Part shown: positions 15,342 through 22,393 of the stretch, piece after piece | Position numbering within the stretch: the first letter of the stretch is position 1 | Layout of the letters: every line of letters begins with the position of its first letter | Source: Elusimicrobia bacterium RIFOXYA2_FULL_47_53 | GTDB taxonomy: Bacteria > Elusimicrobiota > Endomicrobiia > Endomicrobiales > XYA2-FULL-47-53 | Reading direction: 5' to 3' | NCBI GenBank assembly: GCA_001800315.1 | Contig: MGVE01000012.1 | Span: forward strand, 1 to 63,028 | DNA: 63,028 bases | Made by a program: the position numbers and the translations under genes | The notes under the pieces: generated by a model | The model's input: the letters and a program-made list of their open reading frames with translations, nothing else | The model's database searches: none | Told to the model about the DNA's origin: nothing

Positions 15342-16115
15342 TCAATTAATCAACTTAATAATGGCTTTATGAAGCCTTCCGTTTGAAGCGGCCATCGTCT
15401 GTCCGAAAAGAAAATCGGGTGTATTGCCGTAGCTGGATATTTTTCCGCCGGCTTCTTTTAAAATAAGCGAACCGGCCGCTATATCCCAGGCTTTGAGTCC
15501 TTCTTCCCAGAAAAAATCCAGCCTTCCGCAGGCAACATAACACAGGTCTATTGCCGCAGACCCGAGCCTTCTCATGCCCTGCACTTTTGTCAAAACATTA
15601 GAAAATATTTTCAGGGGCCTTTTGTTATCGGAATGAACATAATACGGGAAACCTGTTACCGCGAGAGACTTTATAAGTTCGGACTTAGCGGAAACCCGTA
15701 TCTTTTTTCCGTTTAAAAACGCTCCGGCTCCCTTTTGAGCCACGAACAATTCTTTCAGGGCCGGCGCGTAAACAACCGCGGAAACCATCTCGTTTTTATA
15801 CCGCAAACCTATGGAGACAGAAAAAATCGGAAGCCCGTGTATATAATTCACCGTGCCGTCAAGCGGGTCTATTATCCAGCAGTAATCCCCCTTGATTTCT
15901 TTCTGTTCGCCTTCTTCGCCCATAAACGAGTGCGCGGGGAATTTGCGTTTCAATATTCTGATTATGGTATCCTGGGAGGAACGGTCAGCAACCGTAACGG
16001 GATCTATTTTGCCCTTATAGTTTATTTCAATTGGCTTATTGAAATATTTAAGAAGCACTTTTCCCGCGGCAGTCGCCGCGATTACGGCTGATTTCGTGTA
16101 TTGGTTGGGTTTCAT
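15342..16115 (-). CDS. Inositol-monophosphatase family protein
   Basis: A 257-residue Mg2+-dependent sugar-phosphatase-like enzyme: FMGEEGEQ supplies the first metal-binding Glu, WIIDPLDGTVNYIHGLPIF is the signature metal site, and KAWDIAAGSLILKEAGG the C-terminal site. Possible substrates are inositol-1-phosphate, fructose-1,6-bisphosphate, NADP or PAP; sequence alone does not decide. It is first of a set with ferredoxin and nth, just downstream of tRNA-Asp. Confidence 0.9.
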   Translation of the reverse strand: MKPNQYTKSAVIAATAAGKVLLKYFNKPIEINYKGKIDPVTVADRSSQDTIIRILKRKFPAHSFMGEEGEQKEIKGDYCWIIDPLDGTVNYIHGLPIFSVSIGLRYKNEMVSAVVYAPALKELFVAQKGAGAFLNGKKIRVSAKSELIKSLAVTGFPYYVHSDNKRPLKIFSNVLTKVQGMRRLGSAAIDLCYVACGRLDFFWEEGLKAWDIAAGSLILKEAGGKISSYGNTPDFLFGQTMAASNGRLHKAIIKLIN

Positions 16116-16201
16116 TTTGGGAGGGATTTAATTCCAGTGTTAAGGGAATATCGTGAATGAACTGAGCCTTCAACTTACAACATGCATCTTATCTCTTAAA
16201 G

Positions 16202-16280
16202 TGGCGGGGATGACGGGATTCGAACCCGCGGTCTCTGCCTTGACAGGGCAGCGTGTTAAACCGGGCTACACCACATCCCC
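16202..16280 (-). tRNA. tRNA-Asp (GTC)
   Basis: Intact copy with acceptor GGGGATG/CATCCCC, discriminator G and an encoded CCA. The D-arm is GTGT-AGCCCGGTTTA-ACAC, anticodon stem CTGCC/GGCAG around CTGTCAA (anticodon GTC), and T-arm GCGGGTTCGAATCCCGT. Its GTC anticodon is a queuosine target, and queA and queH are in this window. Two broken copies follow at 16446-16531 and 16793-16851. Confidence 0.96.
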
Positions 16281-16364
16281 AACATTACATTATCTTACAG
16301 GAGCGGGTTCAAATCCTGGGATTCCCTTCCGCTCCATATTTCAAATTTGTTGTCGCTACAGGCC

Positions 16365-16445
16365 CGGGCACTCACGAACTCGTGCCCGCGCAAATTCTCG
16401 TCCAAAGTTCCCATCCGCATTCTGCGGATGACTTTGGACTTGCGC
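16365..16445. repeat. Nested hairpins adjoining a broken tRNA-Asp copy
   Basis: Two strong palindromes in tandem. The first is GGGCAC...GTGCCC (16366-16387). The second (16388-16445) has outer arms GCGCAA/TTGCGC around GTCCAAAGT, CATCCGCA-ttc-TGCGGATG and ACTTTGGAC, a stem of about 17 bp. The second ends exactly where similarity to tRNA-Asp resumes, so it replaces the T-arm and 3' end of that copy. Confidence 0.8.
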
Positions 16446-16531
16446 CCCGCGGTCTCTGCCTTGACAGGGCAGCGTGTTTCACCCTACGGGTGATGACCCG
16501 AAGGGTCAAAACCGGGCTACACCACATCCCC
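16446..16531 (-). pseudogene. tRNA-Asp partial copy B with a 30-nt double-hairpin in the D-loop
   Basis: The copy matches the intact tRNA-Asp from its first base through the anticodon arm to the variable region. It is interrupted between GGTTT and AACACG by 30 nt at 16479-16508: TCACCC-tac-GGGTGA followed directly by TGACCC-gaa-GGGTCA, two perfect 15-nt hairpins. After CCGCGGG the sequence runs into the nested palindromes and no T-arm or acceptor 3' strand follows. The 5' end also provides the last codons and stop of the GIY-YIG gene. Confidence 0.9.
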
Positions 16532-16786
16532 AACATTTAAAGATCTCTCAAGAGAAGCGAACAACAATTCTTTTCTTTGACTATGTTTTTTTAATTCAAT
16601 CTCTCGTTTTCTGGCATCAGCACTGCTCAGATATGCCTCGTAATAAACAAGTACATATGGGACATATGCTTTCGTTGAAGATACTTTACCTGCATTGTGC
16701 TCACGGTAACGCTTTCTTAAATCACTAGTATAACCAATATATGTTCTATCTAACTTCTTACTCTTTAGCAGGTATACATAATACAT
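16517..16786 (-). CDS. GIY-YIG nuclease-domain protein
   Basis: An 89-residue stand-alone GIY-YIG protein: YYVYLLKSKK, then RTYIGYTSDLRKRYREHNAG with the catalytic Arg and His, YVLVYYEAY, and RKREIELKKHSQRKELL. It is of the short UPF0213/YhbQ type. Its last residues NVGDVV and stop are encoded by the 5' end of tRNA-Asp copy B (GGGGATGTGGTGTAG). Copy A of the same tRNA fragment lies 7-65 bp before its ATG, so the gene is framed by two broken tRNA-Asp copies. No good ribosome-binding site is seen. AT-rich relative to the neighbours. Confidence 0.85.
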   Translation of the reverse strand: MYYVYLLKSKKLDRTYIGYTSDLRKRYREHNAGKVSSTKAYVPYVLVYYEAYLSSADARKREIELKKHSQRKELLFASLERSLNVGDVV

Positions 16787-16792
16787 TAGATT

Positions 16793-16851
16793 CGTGTTTC
16801 ACCCTACGGGTGATGACCCGAAGGGTCAAAACCGGGCTACACCACATCCCC
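16793..16851 (-). pseudogene. tRNA-Asp partial copy A (5' fragment) with the same 30-nt double hairpin
   Basis: The first 23 nt or so of tRNA-Asp (GGGGATGTGGTGTAGCCCGG) are followed by the same 30-nt insert at 16799-16828 and then AACACG, after which similarity stops. It lies just upstream of the GIY-YIG gene. The insert and its position are identical to copy B, so the insertion preceded the duplication. Confidence 0.88.
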
Positions 16852-17001
16852 AGAAAACCAGTTCTAAGCTATAAGTTAGCAGTTTTAAGTAATCTAATAA
16901 CTTACAACTTAAAACTTATAACTAACAGAGGCGTATTATACTACGAATGCAGATAATTGTCAAATGAGGCCTGTTTAAAATAACTTTATCAATGTCTCGT
17001 C

Positions 17002-17163
17002 ATTTCACTTTATTGGACATTTTAGCAAGAGCGCTTGGTTTCGTAGTGCTTTTGACACTTCAAGATGTTACAAGTTCATTTTGATAAACACACTCAGGGA
17101 TTGTAGCGAGGTTTAGCTATTTCACTTTTTTTGACATTTTAGCAAGAGCGCTTGGTTTCGTAG
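17002..17163. repeat. 45-bp direct repeat near tRNA-Val
   Basis: The segment beginning ATTTCACTTT and ending GGTTTCGTAG occurs at 17002-17046 and 17119-17163, differing at only a few bases within the T-run. Spacing between starts is 117 bp. The second copy forms the left part of the larger palindrome described next. The intervening DNA shows no gene. Confidence 0.8.
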
Positions 17164-17296
17164 CGAGCTGCAAAGATTTGGAGTGAAGCGAAGAAATTTT
17201 TGACAAGGTGTAGCACAGCTACATGAGTCAAAAATTTCAAAGCTGCAACCCGAATATTTGCAGCGCAGTAGAAATAAGAGTGCTCTTGCTAAAATG
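17135..17296. repeat. ~160-bp nested palindrome ending in tRNA-Val
   Basis: Outer arms CATTTTAGCAAGAGCGCT (17135-17152) and AGTGCTCTTGCTAAAATG (17279-17296) match at 17 of 18 positions as an inverted repeat. Inside are GCTGCAAA/TTTGCAGC arms, then GAAATTTTTGAC/GTCAAAAATTTC (17193-17204 and 17227-17238), then GTAGC-aca-GCTAC at the tip. The right arm ends in the discriminator and last base of tRNA-Val. It looks like a MITE-like or RNA-forming element; no coding capacity. Confidence 0.8.
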
Positions 17297-17366
17297 GGCA
17301 ATGCAGGGCTCGAACCTGCGACCCCTTCCTTGTAAGGGAAGTGCTCTTCCGCTGAGCTAATTGCCC
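17295..17366 (-). tRNA. tRNA-Val (TAC)
   Basis: Acceptor GGGCAAT pairs with ATTGCCC, discriminator A, CCA not encoded. D-arm GCTCAGCGGAAGAGC, anticodon stem CTTCC/GGAAG around CTTACAA (anticodon TAC), T-arm GCAGGTTCGAGCCCTGC. Confidence 0.96.
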
Positions 17367-17753
17367 AATTTCCCGTTTTAAACGCCTAAAATCTAATTTA
17401 TCGTCAGAGTTTTATGCGTATTTCTTAATTTCTGACAACTTCTGAAAAACTGGAAACAGCATCTTTTAGCCAAATTTACGGATTGTATATGCATAGAATC
17501 TGTCAAGAACCCAATAATAAAACAACTTAAGCAGTATTAAATACCGCTTAAGCGGTCATCCTTACTTAAAACCACATAGGGATATTAGCAAATTTCAAAT
17601 AATTTGACAAGCGACGCGCACACCCCATTATGTCAAGATTCTCGCGGACATACTCACGACTGTGTCTGTTTTCTATCGGCTCAAAATACTGCTTTAAATA
17701 TCGTGACAATTCAGAACACATACAAAAATTGGCGCTCTCCTGACGAAACCGCT
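17367..17753. other. Gene-free stretch between tRNA-Val and the P-type ATPase
   Basis: No convincing gene on either strand. It contains a perfect 14-bp palindrome ACCGCTTAAGCGGT (17543-17556) with a diverged half-copy CTTAAGC just before it, and is otherwise AT-rich. Confidence 0.5.
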
Positions 17754-20477
17754 TTAAACAATATTTTTTACATCTTTTCCTGCCCGTGATGAAATAAGTT
17801 TTTCAAGGCCGACAATTATTGATATGGCAAGCCCCACCGCGATTATACGCAGCCAGGCATCGGGGGACAACGGGGCGCTATGAAAAAAAACATTCATAGC
17901 TTTTGAATGAGCAAATATTATCTGAGAAACCGTCATCACGAATACACCGAGCCATATCCAGAGATTAGAAAACAGGCCCACGCTCAAAAATGATTTTTCA
18001 AAAGACCTGCAGTTAAAAAGATAAAACAACTCCGTAAAGACAACCACGCTGACAGCCGCCGTGCGCGCGGCCGCGAGAGAAGCGCCATTTCGCATTTCAT
18101 AGTTGAACAATATAAACACACCCGCCACCATAAGAGAGCCCACATATATGGTTCTGATAACAATGCCTCCGGTCATAATGGGCATATCAGGCTTGAATGG
18201 CGGGCGCTTCATTATACCGGCTTCTTTCGGCTCAAACGCAAGCATCATGCCTAACAGCACAGCTGTAGTCATATTAATCCAGAGGATCTGCACCGGAAGT
18301 ATTGGCAAAACAACGCCCGCGAAAATAGCAACGATTATCGCCAAACCCTCGCCCAGATTCGTCGGCAGCGTCCAGGCAAAGAACTTTCGCAGATTGTCAA
18401 AAACACAACGCCCCTCTTCCACCGCGGCCTCAATCGTAGCAAAATTGTCATCCGTTAATACCATATCGGCGGACTCCTTTGCCACTTCGGTGCCGTTCTT
18501 CCCCATCGCGACGCCAATATTTGACTGTTTTAAGGCCGGAGCGTCATTTACACCGTCACCCGTCATGGCAACTATATTGCCCTTATGCTGGAGCGCCCTT
18601 ACAAGCCTGAGCTTTTGTTCCGGAGTGACACGGGCGAAGACATCTGTTTCTTCAGCTAAAACCAACAATTCCTCATCAGTTTTATTTTCAAGCAGTTTAC
18701 CTGTAAGCGTTTTTATAGTTCCCGTAACATTCCCCGGGCCGCGCTGGAATCCCATCATAAGCGCTATTGCAGCCGCCGTGTCCGGATGGTCACCGGTTAT
18801 CATCTTAACCCTTATGCCGGCCGTATGGCAGTTTTTTATGGCCGCAATGGCTTCCGGCCTGGGCGGATCTATCATACCCTGAAGCCCAAGAAAAATAAAG
18901 CCGCCCGCCGCATCCTCATGCGTGACTGTAGCCTGCTCCACCGGTACCGTTTTTTTTGCCAAAGCCAGCACCCTCAATCCCGATGCAGCCATTTTACTTA
19001 CCCATTCATTAACTTTCGCGCTATCCAAAGGCTCAACGCCGCCCTCATCAGCCATAAACGAGCAGCGTTCAAGAATCTGTTCAACCGAGCCTTTCAAATA
19101 AACTATATTTTCACCATCGCTTTTATTAAGCGTCACCATATACTGGTGTTCAGACTCAAACGGCACGGCATCTAACCGAGGGAAGGACTCCAAGGCCTCA
19201 TTATGATTGATCCCGGCCTTAAGAGCAGAAACTATCAGGGCGCCTTCGGTCGGGTCTCCTTCAACAAAAAATCCATTTTCTCCGGACTCAAGCCTTGAAT
19301 CGTTACATAAAAGCCCGGCCAAAAGGCATTCACGCAAAACGCTTTCCTTTGTAACGGCGAGCGGAGAATTGTTAAAAAATACCCCTCCTTCCGGCAAATA
19401 GCCGGCGCCCTTAAATTCGTAAGCGCCGGACAAAGTATAAGCAAACTGCACGGTCATCTCATTTTTTGTAAGCGTGCCTGTTTTGTCAGAACATATTACG
19501 GTAGTACTGCCTAATGTTTCAACGGCAGGAAGCTTGCGCACAATGGCCCTGCGTTTTGCCATTCTGGATACGCCTATCGCGAGCGTTACCGTAAGCGCGG
19601 CAGGCAAACCTTCAGGTATCGCGCCGACAGCCAAAGCTACGGCCGCCATGAACATCTCAACCACACCCTGCCCGCGAAGAACGCCGACTAAAAATGTCAC
19701 AAACGAAACCGCCATAATAACCCACAAAAGCAAATGACTAAACCGGCCAATCTTTATTGTCAGAGGCGTTTGCAGGCTATCGGCGCTCTGTATGAGTTGT
19801 GAAATGCGGCCTATCTCGGTATCGTCACCGGTAGCAACAACCACGCCTTTGGCCTTACCATAAGTCACAAGCGTAGAGGCATACGCCATATTTTTTCTGT
19901 CAGCCAAAGATTCTGTTGCGGCTAAAACCTCAATATGCTTTTGAACCGGCAAGGACTCTCCGGTTAGAGCTGATTCATTTATCTGAATATCTTTGCTGCC
20001 GACAAGCCTTAAATCGGCCGAAACTTTGTCACCGGAAACTAAAATAACAATATCTCCCGGGACCAGGTCCTCAGAAGAAACTCGCACCTCTTTCCCATCA
20101 CGCACGACGACAGCAAGAGTTGTCATGGTTTTAGAAAGAGCGTCCAGAGATTTCAGGGCCTTTGCTTCCTGAATAAAACCAACGACAGCATTAACTAAAA
20201 CCACAAGGAAAATTACTAAAGAATCAACATACTCTCTGAGCAGAAAAGTAACTATGGCCGCGGCGAGCAGAATATATACCAGGGGCTGGCTAAACTGCAT
20301 AAGAAACCGAACAAAAGCGCCTGTTCCCTTCTTTTTAGTTAAAACATTCGCGCCGTACCGCAGGCGCCTCTGCTCAACTTCTCCCGCGGATAATCCTTTC
20401 CGCGGATCAGAGTTCAGTAAACGAAGCGCTTCGTTAATATCAACATTGTGCCATAAAACATCAATTTGAGAATTCAT
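17754..20477 (-). CDS. Cation-transporting P-type ATPase, CtpF-like
   Basis: A 907-residue P2-type pump. The N-terminal cation ATPase domain starts WHNVDINEALRLL. Visible are TGES (actuator), AIPEGLPAALTV in M4, DKTGTLT (phosphorylated Asp), the KGSVEQIL nucleotide-site region, TGDHPDTA, and MTGDGVNDAPALK. M6 reads WINMTTAVLLGMMLAFEPKE, matching the CtpF-type group; the Asp used for Ca2+ in SERCA M6 is Ala. Ca2+ export is plausible but not proven. I start at ATG 20477, behind GGGGAAGG, not at the upstream TTG. It lies 33 bp after mscS. Confidence 0.92.
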   Translation of the reverse strand: MNSQIDVLWHNVDINEALRLLNSDPRKGLSAGEVEQRRLRYGANVLTKKKGTGAFVRFLMQFSQPLVYILLAAAIVTFLLREYVDSLVIFLVVLVNAVVGFIQEAKALKSLDALSKTMTTLAVVVRDGKEVRVSSEDLVPGDIVILVSGDKVSADLRLVGSKDIQINESALTGESLPVQKHIEVLAATESLADRKNMAYASTLVTYGKAKGVVVATGDDTEIGRISQLIQSADSLQTPLTIKIGRFSHLLLWVIMAVSFVTFLVGVLRGQGVVEMFMAAVALAVGAIPEGLPAALTVTLAIGVSRMAKRRAIVRKLPAVETLGSTTVICSDKTGTLTKNEMTVQFAYTLSGAYEFKGAGYLPEGGVFFNNSPLAVTKESVLRECLLAGLLCNDSRLESGENGFFVEGDPTEGALIVSALKAGINHNEALESFPRLDAVPFESEHQYMVTLNKSDGENIVYLKGSVEQILERCSFMADEGGVEPLDSAKVNEWVSKMAASGLRVLALAKKTVPVEQATVTHEDAAGGFIFLGLQGMIDPPRPEAIAAIKNCHTAGIRVKMITGDHPDTAAAIALMMGFQRGPGNVTGTIKTLTGKLLENKTDEELLVLAEETDVFARVTPEQKLRLVRALQHKGNIVAMTGDGVNDAPALKQSNIGVAMGKNGTEVAKESADMVLTDDNFATIEAAVEEGRCVFDNLRKFFAWTLPTNLGEGLAIIVAIFAGVVLPILPVQILWINMTTAVLLGMMLAFEPKEAGIMKRPPFKPDMPIMTGGIVIRTIYVGSLMVAGVFILFNYEMRNGASLAAARTAAVSVVVFTELFYLFNCRSFEKSFLSVGLFSNLWIWLGVFVMTVSQIIFAHSKAMNVFFHSAPLSPDAWLRIIAVGLAISIIVGLEKLISSRAGKDVKNIV

Positions 20478-20510
20478 TAGCCTTCCCCATAACAACAGAT
20501 TTTATCGGAC

Positions 20511-21563
20511 TTATTTACTGGACATGACAATTGTCTGCGTGGGATACGCAAAATCTATTTTGTGCCTTTCAAACTCTTCCTTAATTCTAAGATTAATATC
20601 CTGTTGAATATCCATATACTTATTGTAATCACTTCCTAATACAAAAAATACAACTTCATAAATGAGAGCAAAATCCCCATAGGAGAAAAAGTGGGCTCTA
20701 TCAAAAACCGTATCCGCTAAACCGGAGATTATTTCCTTTACTATCGCGGGTATTTTCGCCGCCTGTGCGGAAGTTGTCTGATAAGTTACCCCGAATTTAA
20801 ACACAACCCGGCGCCTTTCCATGCGTTTGAAGTTCCTAACACGGGAATTTGTCAAATCAGTATTTGAAAAGACCAGCTGCTCTCCGCCTAAGCTGCGTAT
20901 GCGCGTTGTTTTAATTCCAATGTGTTCAACTGTGCCCATAAACTCGCCTATAACTATAAAGTCGCCCGTGTCAAAAGGACGGTCAAATATGATAACAAAA
21001 AAACTGAACAGGTCTCCAAGTATAGCCTGGGAAGCGAAGGCGACCGCGAGCCCCCCTATTCCAAGCCCTGCCACGAGAGCCGATATTTTCACGCCCATAT
21101 TATCAAGCAAAATTATAGCCGCTACAACAACAACAAAAATCTTAGCCGCAAGCATTACAGTTTTCAGGCTTAAATTACGAACATCCGCGTTTGGATTTTT
21201 AAGCGCGTAAGATTTCAGCGCATAATCTAAAAGCGACAAAACAAATCTGACAACTAACGCGGCAACCAGTATCAAACCAAATATGTAAATTACCCTGCCC
21301 GCGAAACCTGGAAGCACGAGAGTTTTGACACTCAAATAAAACGCAAAGAACAATACGAACGGCAGCAGCGTTTGATAGATATGCCCAACCAAAAAGTCGT
21401 CAAAGGTTGTTTCTGTTTTGCGCGCCAAATTTCTCAAACGGCCGACCACAAACACTTTTATGAATATTACCACGGACACCAGAACCAGAAATGTGACAGA
21501 CACAACCAGATAATCGTATATTGAATTGCCAAAATAGTTTCTGCCCAACAAATCGTTCATCAT
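20511..21563 (-). CDS. Small-conductance mechanosensitive channel (MscS family)
   Basis: A 350-residue channel with four hydrophobic segments and the pore/beta-domain signature VAGLGIGGLAVAFASQAILG followed by FFVIIFDRPFDTGDFIVIGE and VEHIGIKTTRIRSLGGEQ. It opens under membrane tension to release solutes in hypo-osmotic shock. It follows the 46-residue membrane peptide; the stop of that gene merges with the ribosome site (TAGGAG) of this one. The P-type ATPase is next. Confidence 0.93.
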   Translation of the reverse strand: MMNDLLGRNYFGNSIYDYLVVSVTFLVLVSVVIFIKVFVVGRLRNLARKTETTFDDFLVGHIYQTLLPFVLFFAFYLSVKTLVLPGFAGRVIYIFGLILVAALVVRFVLSLLDYALKSYALKNPNADVRNLSLKTVMLAAKIFVVVVAAIILLDNMGVKISALVAGLGIGGLAVAFASQAILGDLFSFFVIIFDRPFDTGDFIVIGEFMGTVEHIGIKTTRIRSLGGEQLVFSNTDLTNSRVRNFKRMERRRVVFKFGVTYQTTSAQAAKIPAIVKEIISGLADTVFDRAHFFSYGDFALIYEVVFFVLGSDYNKYMDIQQDINLRIKEEFERHKIDFAYPTQTIVMSSK

Positions 21564-21573
21564 TTAAATACTC

Positions 21574-21714
21574 CTATTTCTTATCCTTTTCATTTTTCTT
21601 TTGCTGTGTTTCATTCTTTTTGCCATTAATGGCCAAATACATTATTCCGCCAACAAACAATATCATTACAACAAGCGCCAGCCAATCCTGTGAAAAGTTA
21701 AAAAAAATCCTCAT
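21574..21714 (-). CDS. 46-residue single-pass membrane peptide
   Basis: A short gene with a perfect GGAGG six nt before the ATG. The product starts MRIFFNFSQDWLALVVMILF, has one transmembrane helix (about 11-30), then a strongly basic Lys-rich tail (NGKKNETQQKKNEKDKK). Its stop is 10 nt before mscS, so the two are co-translated. It may be an accessory subunit or just a small envelope protein; I know no family for it. Confidence 0.7.
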   Translation of the reverse strand: MRIFFNFSQDWLALVVMILFVGGIMYLAINGKKNETQQKKNEKDKK

Positions 21715-21817
21715 TTCATGCCTCCATTTAACCAAAATATTTCATCTTGTCTCAAAACCAATCTCACCGAAAAGCGGCACTATGAACAGGAATACCCGTA
21801 TCACCGCAACTCACAGC

Positions 21818-21857
21818 AAAAAATAAGCTGACAACCGGACTAATCCAGTTATCAGCT
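21818..21857 (-). terminator. Rho-independent terminator
   Basis: On the minus strand an imperfect 14-bp stem, AGCTGATAACTGGA with TCCGGTTGTCAGCT, loop TTAG, is followed by TATTTTTT. It would end transcripts from purB before the mscS operon. Confidence 0.75.
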
Positions 21858-22393
21858 CAAAAATCTGACAAGGCATCATCTGGAATAATCCAGATGGCGG
21901 CCCGACCATCTAATCCTCCGGGAAACAGCTCCCGAACCCTTTGTTATTTGTATGTTGAGTCAGCTAAAAATATCCTTCAGACGGCAGTTTCGGTTTTCGC
22001 CCGCAGCTTAATGGCCTTGAGCCTGCAAACACCCCACCAGAGACTCAAAGCTCTGGCCTCCCTGCTTCGCTCAAAACCAAAATTTCACTCCTGCCGCAGG
22101 TTTTTCACTTGGTTCAAGTTTACAATAATTAAATATTATTCACAAGATCCTGTTAAGACCCCTAATCCTCAGATAGGGCCCAAGTCTTCACCAGACATCT
22201 AAAGTCACCCTGAACATTTCAAGTTATAAGTGAACGACGGTGTTTTGTGGATTCCGAACAGAAACTCTCCGGAAGGACGGAAAAGCAAGATTCTTCTCTC
22301 CCTTCGGGAGATCAGAACGACTGCGCCGCCTTACCGGAGTATTAGGGTTAGCCCCAATATCGGCGCGATTACGCGAAGAAAGCGCAACCGGAA
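21858..22393. other. Gene-free stretch downstream of purB
   Basis: About 540 bp without a convincing gene. It has small hairpins (CTGGA-ataa-TCCAG at 21881-21894; CTCCC-ttc-GGGAG near 22299) and a stretch around 22288-22325 similar to the intergenic element at 24780-24820. Confidence 0.5.

Noticed and set aside
16298-16336. Possible 3' end of a tRNA-Gly-like gene on the plus strand (GGTTCAAATCC...CCGCTCCA)
   Set aside because: The distance between the T-loop and CCA is about six nt too long and no 5' half is present; it may be a relic or chance.
16446-17163. CRISPR array
   Set aside because: Repeated units are few, unequal in length and spacing, and derive from tRNA-Asp and palindromic elements; no cas genes.
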